The position numbers were made by a program, and so were the translations under genes. A stretch of 64,000 nucleotides of DNA, taken from contig NZ_FNWK01000001.1 in NCBI RefSeq assembly GCF_900108295.1, positions 1,922,001 through 1,986,000 on the forward strand, in the 5' to 3' direction. The DNA comes from Sphingopyxis sp. YR583. GTDB lineage: Bacteria; Pseudomonadota; Alphaproteobacteria; Sphingomonadales; Sphingomonadaceae. How positions within the stretch are numbered: position 1 is the first letter of the stretch; the number at the start of each line of letters is the position of its first letter. Below the pieces are notes generated by a model that searched no databases, had not been told where the DNA came from, and saw nothing but the letters and a program-made list of their open reading frames with translations. Below are positions 1 through 7,600 of the stretch, piece after piece.

Positions 1-1
1 G

Positions 2-772
2 CCGACGATCGGGGCGGGGATCGCCGCGGTTGCGGGCTGGCGGGCGATCTTCATCGTGCTGGCGGTGATGTCGATCGTGATGCTGCTGTGGCTCCGCCGC
101 CTGCCCGAAACGCTTGCTCCGGCCGACGTGCGTCCGCTCGACCTCAAGACGATGATCGCGGGCTGGGCGACGGTGACGCGGCACCGCCGCGCCGCCGGTT
201 ATATGATCGCGTCGGGGATGATGCAGGGCGCGCTCTATGGCTATCTCAACAGCAGCGAACAGATCATCTCCGAGGTGTTCGGGGCGCAGGCGATGTTCCC
301 GTTGATCTTTGCCTGTGTCGCGGTGGGCATCGCGATTGCGAATTTCTCGAACGCCGCGATCGTCGAGCGGTTCGGCGCGCGCCGTGTGTCGCAGTCGGCG
401 GTCTTCGCCTTCATGGCGACCTCGATCCTGCAGATTATCGCAGCGCTGAGCGGCGCGGAAACGCTGTGGATGTTCACCGCGCTGATGATGGTCAATGTCG
501 GCCTCGTCGGCTTCATCGGCAGCAATTTCGGGTCGATCGCGATGGAAGATTTTGGCCATATGGCCGGGGTCGCGTCGTCTTATCAGAGCTTTGCCAAGAC
601 TTTGCTCGCCGCGACCGTCGGCGCGACGATCGGGCAGCAATATGACGGCACGACGCTGCCGCTGGCCTATGCCTTCCTGATCAGCGCGGTGGTTGGCCTC
701 GCGCTCGTCTTCTGGGCCGAACGCGGCAAGCTGTTCACCCGGCCGGGAACGGCGCCAAAGAGCCCTTACTGA
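2..772 (+). CDS. MFS drug-resistance transporter, Bcr/CflA-like (C-terminal part)
   Basis: This is the C-terminal part of a major facilitator superfamily exporter. The frame is open from the first base, so the N-terminal helices lie left of the window. The visible 256 residues contain about seven hydrophobic helices, including a segment beginning MIASGMMQGALYG, and a hydrophilic central loop typical of 12-helix carriers. The segment around FGHMAGVASSYQSF resembles the late-helix region of Bcr/CflA proteins, which pump small drugs or metabolites out through the inner membrane using the proton gradient. The substrate cannot be told. The gene converges on the amino acid permease at 841-2403, with a hairpin terminator between them. 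The MFS assignment is firm and the Bcr/CflA subfamily is likely. Confidence 0.8.
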   Translation, partial: PTIGAGIAAVAGWRAIFIVLAVMSIVMLLWLRRLPETLAPADVRPLDLKTMIAGWATVTRHRRAAGYMIASGMMQGALYGYLNSSEQIISEVFGAQAMFPLIFACVAVGIAIANFSNAAIVERFGARRVSQSAVFAFMATSILQIIAALSGAETLWMFTALMMVNVGLVGFIGSNFGSIAMEDFGHMAGVASSYQSFAKTLLAATVGATIGQQYDGTTLPLAYAFLISAVVGLALVFWAERGKLFTRPGTAPKSPY

Positions 773-775
773 CAA

Positions 776-814
776 GAAAAAAGGGCCGCCCCGGCGCATT
801 TGCCCGGGCGACCC
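776..814 (-). terminator. Intrinsic terminator between convergent genes
   Basis: A 12-bp stem with two mismatches (783-794 paired with 803-814) and an 8-nt loop lies between the two stop codons. On the minus strand it is followed by six T residues (complement of the A run at 777-782), which suits termination of the permease transcript. It may also stop the transporter transcript on the plus strand. Confidence 0.65.
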
Positions 815-840
815 CCCATTCCCTTTTCGACTGAGCTTCC

Positions 841-2403
841 TCAGTTGATCGGAGTGTGCGGTTCCAGATCGTCCTCATGAACCTCGACGATACCGCGGCC
901 AAGGTGGCTGCGGTTGCGGCTGTAGAGATAATAGATCAGCAAGCCGAGCGCGCCCCAGATCGGGAGCACCAGCATCGCATCCAGCGGCAGGTTGAGGAAC
1001 AGGAAGATGGTACCGGCGATCGTGAGCGGGCCGACCAGCCACAATGCAGGCGTCCTGAAAGCGCGCGGCTGGTTGGGGGCGGTCCGGCGCAGGATCATCA
1101 CCGCGATGGCGACCATCATGAACGCATAGAGCGTGCCCGCATTGGCGATGTCGGCAAGCTTGCCGACAGGCAGGAATGCGGCAGCAAAGGCCACCGCCAC
1201 GCCGGTGATCGCAGTGATCACGTGCGGCGTCTTCCACTTCGGATGCACCTTGCTCCACGATTCAGGCAGCAACCCGTCGCGGCTCATCACGAAGGCGACG
1301 CGAGTCTGGCCGAACAGCAGGATCAGGATAACCGAAGGCAAAGCGACAAAAGCTGCAATTCCGAGCATGTTGCCGACACCTGACCAGCCGATCTGGCGAA
1401 GGACGTGCGCAAGAGCTTCGTTCGAGCAGACGAGGGGCAACTCGTTCGCGGCATAGGTCGCGCACTGGCGCGCCAGCTCTTCCGAACCGGCGGGGAAGGG
1501 AACGCCGTTCGGCCCCATGATCGGCTGGCCGCCTACGGTGCCGATCGCGCCCGCCGCCACGAGAATGTAGAAGACGGTGCAGAACAGGAGCGAGCCGATC
1601 AGGCCGATCGGCACGTTGCGCTGCGGATTTTTTGTTTCCTCGGCAGCGGTCGAAACCGCGTCGAAACCGACATAGGCGAAAAAGATCGTCGCTGCGGCAC
1701 CGACGGCGCCGACGCCCGAGCCAAAGCCGCCGAAGACCCCGGCGGGCAGGAAGGGGTTGAACTTGTCTGTCGTGAAATAGTCGCTGGGCAGCGTCAGGAT
1801 GATGAAGGCGGTGAGTGCAGTGACTTTGATCGCGACGAGGATCGCGTTGACGCGCGCGCTTTCGGTGGTGCCGATCATCAGCAGCCAGGTAATGAGCAGC
1901 GCGATAACCACGGCGGGAAGATTGATGAAGCCGCCCTCGACGCCGCCGAGCGCGAGCGGAGCGCCGGCAAGGAAGGAAGGAAGCTGTATCCCAAGGAATT
2001 CGTTTAATATTGTCCCGGTGAAATAGCCGGACCATCCGACCGACACGGCGGAGGCCGCCACAGCATATTCGAGGACGAGCGCCCACCCGACCGTCCAGGC
2101 GAGCATTTCGCCCATGGTCGAATAGGTATAGGTATAAGCCGAGCCGGCGACCGGGATCATGGCTGCGATTTCAGCATAACAGAGCGCCGCGACGATGCAG
2201 ATCAGGCCGGCGATCGCGAAAGCGAGCATCAGGCCGGGGCCGGCCTTTTGGGCGCCTGCCGCCGTCAGCACGAAAATGCCGGTGCCGATGACGCAGCCGA
2301 TGCCGAACAGCGTTAGTTGAAAGGCACCCAATGTGCGGTGAAGCGACTTTTTTTCCGCTGTCGCCAAAATGGCATCCAACGGTTTTACCCGGTCAAATAG
2401 CAT
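841..2403 (-). CDS. APC-family amino acid permease (cationic amino acid transporter type)
   Basis: This 520-residue inner-membrane protein belongs to the amino acid-polyamine-organocation superfamily. It starts with a short cytoplasmic segment, then a first helix with GIGCVIGTGIFVLTAAG, the conserved broken-helix substrate-binding motif of this family. About twelve to fourteen hydrophobic helices follow, and the tail is hydrophilic. The CAT-like organisation, with a long extracytoplasmic loop near residues 285-345, points to uptake of amino acids by proton symport, but the specificity is not visible. I chose the ATG at 2403 because AGGGGAAG sits just before it; an in-frame ATG at 2442 lacks a comparable ribosome site. 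The gene is alone, with pbpC ending about 100 bases upstream on the same strand. Confidence 0.88.
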   Translation of the reverse strand: MLFDRVKPLDAILATAEKKSLHRTLGAFQLTLFGIGCVIGTGIFVLTAAGAQKAGPGLMLAFAIAGLICIVAALCYAEIAAMIPVAGSAYTYTYSTMGEMLAWTVGWALVLEYAVAASAVSVGWSGYFTGTILNEFLGIQLPSFLAGAPLALGGVEGGFINLPAVVIALLITWLLMIGTTESARVNAILVAIKVTALTAFIILTLPSDYFTTDKFNPFLPAGVFGGFGSGVGAVGAAATIFFAYVGFDAVSTAAEETKNPQRNVPIGLIGSLLFCTVFYILVAAGAIGTVGGQPIMGPNGVPFPAGSEELARQCATYAANELPLVCSNEALAHVLRQIGWSGVGNMLGIAAFVALPSVILILLFGQTRVAFVMSRDGLLPESWSKVHPKWKTPHVITAITGVAVAFAAAFLPVGKLADIANAGTLYAFMMVAIAVMILRRTAPNQPRAFRTPALWLVGPLTIAGTIFLFLNLPLDAMLVLPIWGALGLLIYYLYSRNRSHLGRGIVEVHEDDLEPHTPIN

Positions 2404-2502
2404 ATTCTTCCCCTTGGGGCGGCTGAACTGCCGCCGTCTCATGGCGGGGCAGACTAGTCGCTCCGCGCGTCAGCGCAACTTAATTTCATGCGCTGGCGCA
2501 GC

Positions 2503-4659
2503 CTACCGTACCGTAAAGCGCACCCGGTCAATCATTCGGCCGCCTGGATCAACCAGCGTGAGCATATGGACCCCGGGGCGCGGCAGGATCTGCGCCCCCG
2601 CATCGGCGTCGCCGAGCGTTTTCTTGTCGAGGATCAGCCGGTATCCGGCAACCGATCCGCTAACGGTGACCGCCAGCCGTTGCCGATCGATCGGAATGTC
2701 GGGATCGAGCGCGTAAACGCTGCCGCTGATGGGGCTGGTGATGCGCGGCCGGCGCGCGGCGTGCGGCGCCGCGGCCATTTCACTTTGTGCGGTGCCATGC
2801 AGGAAATATTCGCGCCGCGGTGGTTCGCGCGTTCCGGGCAGGCTGATCTGACGCGCATCAACGCCATCGGGCATGGCGGGAGGCTTGCCAGGGCTGCCCG
2901 CGTGGAGCGCGAGCATGACGTCGCGCCACACCGGCGCGGCGCCCGACGTGCCCGAGACGGCGCGCATCGAATCGCCCTCGAGATTGCCGACCCATACTGC
3001 GACGGTGAAGCGGTCGGACCAGCCGATGCACCAATTGTCGCGCATGCCTTTCGATGTGCCCGTCTTGGCGGCCGCCCAGAAGGGGAGGCGGAGCGCGCTG
3101 TCGGCGCCGAAGGCATCCGTACGTGCCGAGGCGTCGGAAAGGATGTCGCCGACGATGAAGGCGGCGGCGGGGTTCACGATCTGGCGCGCATCATCCGCTT
3201 TTTCGCTTCGCATGAAATGGACAGGGGAATAGCGGCCCCGATTGGCGAAGGTACGGAAAGCGTTGGCCTGTTCGACCAGCGAAACTTCGGCGGAACCCAG
3301 TGCAAGGCTGAAGCCGTAATACTCGCCGTCCTCGACGAGGCCGTGATAGCCGAGGGCCCAGAGGCGGTCGCGGAATTGCTGGACGTCGTCGATGACGAGC
3401 GCTCGCACCGCGGGGACGTTGAGCGAGCTGGCGAGCGCGTGGCGGACGCTGACCGGCCCCTTGAAGCTGTGGTCATAGTTTTTCGGTACATAGAGCCCCG
3501 AGGCGGTGTCGAGCTGGACGGGGCTGTCGTCGAGGATCGACGCGGCGGTGAGCCAGCCATGTTCGATCACCTGCGCATAGAGATGCGGTTTCAAGGTCGA
3601 GCCCGCCTGCCGCCGCGCGTTGGCGCCGTCGACCGAGGCGGCGGTCGATTTGAGGCCGACGCCCCCGACATAGGCGAGGACTTCGCCCGTGGCATTGTCG
3701 AGCACGACGACGGCGCCGTCGCGCACGCGGTCTGAGCCAAGTCCCGCGAGCTGGCGGCGCAGCGCGACGATCGCGGCGGCCTGGATGCGGCGGTCGATCG
3801 TGGTTCTGACGCGCTTGCCGGGCTTGTCGAGCAGGCGGACGGCGAGGTGCGGCGCGAGCGCAGGGTCGAAGCGCGCGGCATGCTCGCCCGAAACAAGCGT
3901 TGCTGCGGCCGCGCGGATCGCGGTGCAATCCTTTGCTTTTGCAACACGGCACGCGCGGCGGCCGAGCGCTTCGGCACCCGCGGCGGGGTTAGGGAGGAGG
4001 CCGGCGAACAGCGCAGCGTCGGTGCGGTTCAGCTCGGCGGGTTTCTTGCCGAACAGGCTTTGCGCCCCCGCGCCGATCCCTTGCGCCTCGCCGCGCAAGG
4101 GCAAGAGGTTGAAATAGGCCTCGAGCATCTGTTCGTGCGACCAGCTTGCCGCAAGCGCCTGTCCGGCGCGCATCTGGCGGAGCTTGGTTCGCCAGTCGCG
4201 TTTGCCGGGCTGCGCGAGGCCGGGATCGAGAAAGGCGGCGAGCTGCATCGCGAGCGTCGAGGCGCCGCGCGAACGGTCACCGGTCCCCCCCAACATTGTC
4301 AGACGCGAACGGATCGCGCTGGCGATGGCAAGCCAGTCGACCCCGCCATGCGACCAGAAACGGCGGTCCTCGCTTTGCACCACGGCGGTGCGGACGGCAG
4401 GGCTGATGTGGTCCAGTGGCACCCATGCAAGGCGGCGGCGTTCGAAATTGACGCGTTCGCTATCGAGCAATTGGCCGTCGCGGTCATAGAGCCATGCTTC
4501 GCTTGGTTTCCAACCGGCGCGCACCTCGTCGAAGGCCGGCATCGCGGGCGGCCGCGTTGCGAGATGTGCGATGGTGACGAGAACAAGCGCCGCGAGCGCG
4601 GCCCATGCAAGGACATGGGGCCAGCGCCGCCGGCGCCCGGGGACGGGCGACAGGCTCAT
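2503..4659 (-). CDS. pbpC: Penicillin-binding protein 1C (bifunctional transglycosylase/transpeptidase-like)
   Basis: This 718-residue class A PBP has an N-terminal membrane anchor at about residues 14-36. A glycosyltransferase family 51 domain follows, with QSEDRRFWSHGG near residue 95. The transpeptidase domain carries the serine motif STLK near residue 354, an SSLN motif, and KTGTS near residue 530. The C-terminal part matches the extra domain (BiPBP_C) that separates PBP1C from PBP1A and PBP1B. It starts 4 bases after the stop of the alpha-2-macroglobulin gene, so the two are surely co-transcribed. The pair pbpC plus bacterial alpha-2-macroglobulin is widespread in proteobacteria. The proposed role is cell-wall repair when the envelope is breached, with the macroglobulin trapping invading proteases. 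All catalytic motifs are intact. Confidence 0.95.
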   Translation of the reverse strand: MSLSPVPGRRRRWPHVLAWAALAALVLVTIAHLATRPPAMPAFDEVRAGWKPSEAWLYDRDGQLLDSERVNFERRRLAWVPLDHISPAVRTAVVQSEDRRFWSHGGVDWLAIASAIRSRLTMLGGTGDRSRGASTLAMQLAAFLDPGLAQPGKRDWRTKLRQMRAGQALAASWSHEQMLEAYFNLLPLRGEAQGIGAGAQSLFGKKPAELNRTDAALFAGLLPNPAAGAEALGRRACRVAKAKDCTAIRAAAATLVSGEHAARFDPALAPHLAVRLLDKPGKRVRTTIDRRIQAAAIVALRRQLAGLGSDRVRDGAVVVLDNATGEVLAYVGGVGLKSTAASVDGANARRQAGSTLKPHLYAQVIEHGWLTAASILDDSPVQLDTASGLYVPKNYDHSFKGPVSVRHALASSLNVPAVRALVIDDVQQFRDRLWALGYHGLVEDGEYYGFSLALGSAEVSLVEQANAFRTFANRGRYSPVHFMRSEKADDARQIVNPAAAFIVGDILSDASARTDAFGADSALRLPFWAAAKTGTSKGMRDNWCIGWSDRFTVAVWVGNLEGDSMRAVSGTSGAAPVWRDVMLALHAGSPGKPPAMPDGVDARQISLPGTREPPRREYFLHGTAQSEMAAAPHAARRPRITSPISGSVYALDPDIPIDRQRLAVTVSGSVAGYRLILDKKTLGDADAGAQILPRPGVHMLTLVDPGGRMIDRVRFTVR

Positions 4660-4663
4660 CGCA

Positions 4664-7600
4664 TCACTGCGTGACGCTGGCGATCGTCATCGGCGCGTTC
4701 GGCCACTGGCCGCGGATTGCGGGCGAATACATCGCCTCGACCCGCGTCGGCGGCAGGGTGAATTTGCCCGAGCCGTTCAAGCGCACGACATATTCGACCG
4801 CGTGGGTGCCCGCGGGCATCCAGCCGAAATAGCCGCGCCAGCTGTCCTTGCCGCGTTCGACATAGCTTGGCTGCGCGCCCGATCCGCCCGCCTGTTCGGC
4901 GAGCATTTCGGACTGGCCGCCGAGGTTGCCGACGATCGTCGCGCCGGGGGCGATGGGGTCGTTGATGACGACCCACGTCCGTCCCGCCGCCGCGACGACC
5001 TCGATCCGCACCTTGATCACATCGCCGCGCGTCAGCCGGTCCTTGTTCGCCGCCTTGACGATGCTGACCGAGCGCTTGATCCGGTAACCCGCGTTGAGCG
5101 GTTCCTTGAGCGGGACCGCCGCCTTGACGCTGACGGTCGCCCAAGGCGTGCCGGTGCCCTGATGGTTCAGGCTCATCGTCGCGGCGTTCAGCGCGACGCG
5201 AAGCGGTGAGGGCGTTTCGGCGGGAAGCGGCCAGCTTTGCGACGCGGTGGCGCCCGCGAGGCTTACATTGGTGACGCCGGTGATCGCGCTCGCCGGATAG
5301 AGTTCGGCGAAGCGGCGGACGGTGACCGCGCCCCATGCGTTGGCGAGGGTGGTGTCCCAATGGCCCTTGCGCTGGCGCTGTGCGACGCCGACCATCAGCT
5401 TGCCCGCGTCATCCTCCCAGCCCTTGCGGCCGAGCACGGCTTCGAGTGCCTTGATCGCCATTTCGTCGCCGCTGGTCATCATCCACCAGGGCGCACGAGC
5501 ATCGTCGACAAGATCGAGACGCGTGCCTTCATAGACGAGACGCTTGCGAAGTTCCGCCTCGGCCGCGGTGCGCAGCGCGGGCGCGTTCCGGACGCCCGGC
5601 GTCTTTTCGAGCGCGACGAGCCAGTCGGCGAGCGTGCCGGTCGCCATGTCGACCGGCGCTACGTCGATGGCGGCGACGAGGCTGGCGCTCGACGCATTGT
5701 TGCGCGCGAGTGCCGCCAAGGCTGCGATGCGGACGGGGCGGATGTCCCACGGGCCATAGCCCTTGCGCGTCAGCCGCCCTTCGACGACCGCTTGCAGGGC
5801 TTTCACCATCTTTGCTTTCGACGCCTCGGGGATCGCGAAGCCGTTCGCCGCGGTCACGTTCATGACATAGGCGGTGAGTTCGATCGAGCCCGTCATGCGC
5901 TCGTTCGGCCAATAGCGTAGCAACCCGTCGTCATCGAGATAGGTCGGCATCGCGCCCGCGAGCGCCTGCCACCGCCCGACATCGCCGAGCGCGACCGCGC
6001 GCGACGTCTGCTGTTCGAAACAGGTATAGGGGTAGGCGGCCATATAGTCGCGCACCCCGGTGAGTGGTGGCGCGAGCGTGCCCTCGAGGGCGATGTCGAC
6101 ATAGCCGCCGGGAAGCGCGCCCGTGGGGATCGCGATCGGCAGCGTCGTCGCGGGGCCGACGCGGAACAGGCTGGCGGCCCAGGTTTCGACCGGTACCGCG
6201 GGTTCGACAGTCTGTTCGAAGACGAGGCGGTCGCGGACCTTGCCGCCCTTCGCGACGGCATCGACGGTCCACTCGATCGGGCCCGTTTGTTCGGGCGCGG
6301 TCATCGACCAGCTGATCGGCACCGCGCCGCCCGCCGGGATGGTGACGGTGAGCGGCGGCGCGGTCGCGACGGCGGGCGACAGCGTCGGGGTCGCGGTGAC
6401 CTCGATCGGCTGGTCGGTGCCGTTGCGCAGCGTGAAGCGCGCGTCATAGGTGTCGCCGGTACGCACCAGTTCGGGCATGCCTGCGAAGACGCCGAGATCC
6501 TGCACGGTGCGGACGGTCGTCTCGCCGGTCCCGAAATATTGCGAGCCGTCGGTGGCGATCGCGACGAGGCGGAAGCCCGAGAGATTGTCGCTGAGCGGTA
6601 CGTCGATCGTGGCGCGGCCCTTGGCGTCGAGCGGGACATTGCCTTTCCACAGCAGGACCGGACGGAAATCCTCGCGCGTCAGGCCGGAGAGGTCGCCGCC
6701 GCCGCCGCCGCCCGGCTCCAATGCCTTGCGGCCATAGTGGCGCTTGCCGACGACCTGCATCTGCGCGGTCGATGTCAGCACGTCGAGCGTGCGTTCGCCC
6801 ATCATCGCCGGCAGGACGTCCCAGCTTTCGTTGGGTGAGAGCTGGAGCAAAGCCTCGTCGACCGCGGCAAATGCCAAGTCGGCATTCTTCGGCGCCTTGC
6901 CGTCGGGGGTCTTGACCTCGATCGCGACCTTGGCGGTTTCGCGGACCGAATATTTCTCCTTGTCGGCCTTCACCTTGACGCCGAGCCGATGGCCTTCCCA
7001 GCCGACCTTGATGCGCGCGATGCCCATCCGGTAGCTCGGCTTGGCGAGATCGACCAGCGCGGTCGGCGGGGCGCCTTCGCTATTCTCGATCTTGAAGCCG
7101 ACCGCGCGTTTCATCTGGCGGAACCAGCTTTCCTCGCCGGTCACGCGCCCGCGCACCGCCATCACGGACACGTAGACGTCGGGGGCATAGGTGGCGGGCA
7201 GTTTGACCTGCACGACGGGGTTGGTACCCTTCAGCGGCACGACGAAGCTGGAGAGCACGCCTTCACGCTCGACGGTTACGAGCGCGGTGGCTTCGCGGAA
7301 CGGCATGCGGACCTGGAAGCGGGCGGTGTCGCCCGCGGCGTAGCGCGGCTTTTCGGCGATCACGTCCATGCGGTCGCCATTGTCGCCGCCGAACCACCAG
7401 TCATTGTCGCCCGCGAGCCAGACCGAGCGCACCGCGCGCGCTTCATTGCCGTCGGCATCCTGCGTCGTCGCGACGACGGTCACCTCGCCCGAAACGCCGG
7501 GCGCCATCGCGCAGCTCGCGCGGCCGAGCTTGTCGGTGGTCGCCGAGCAGGTCGCGTCGAGGCGCGTCGTGCGCATCTGGTTGTCATAGGCGTAGAAGCC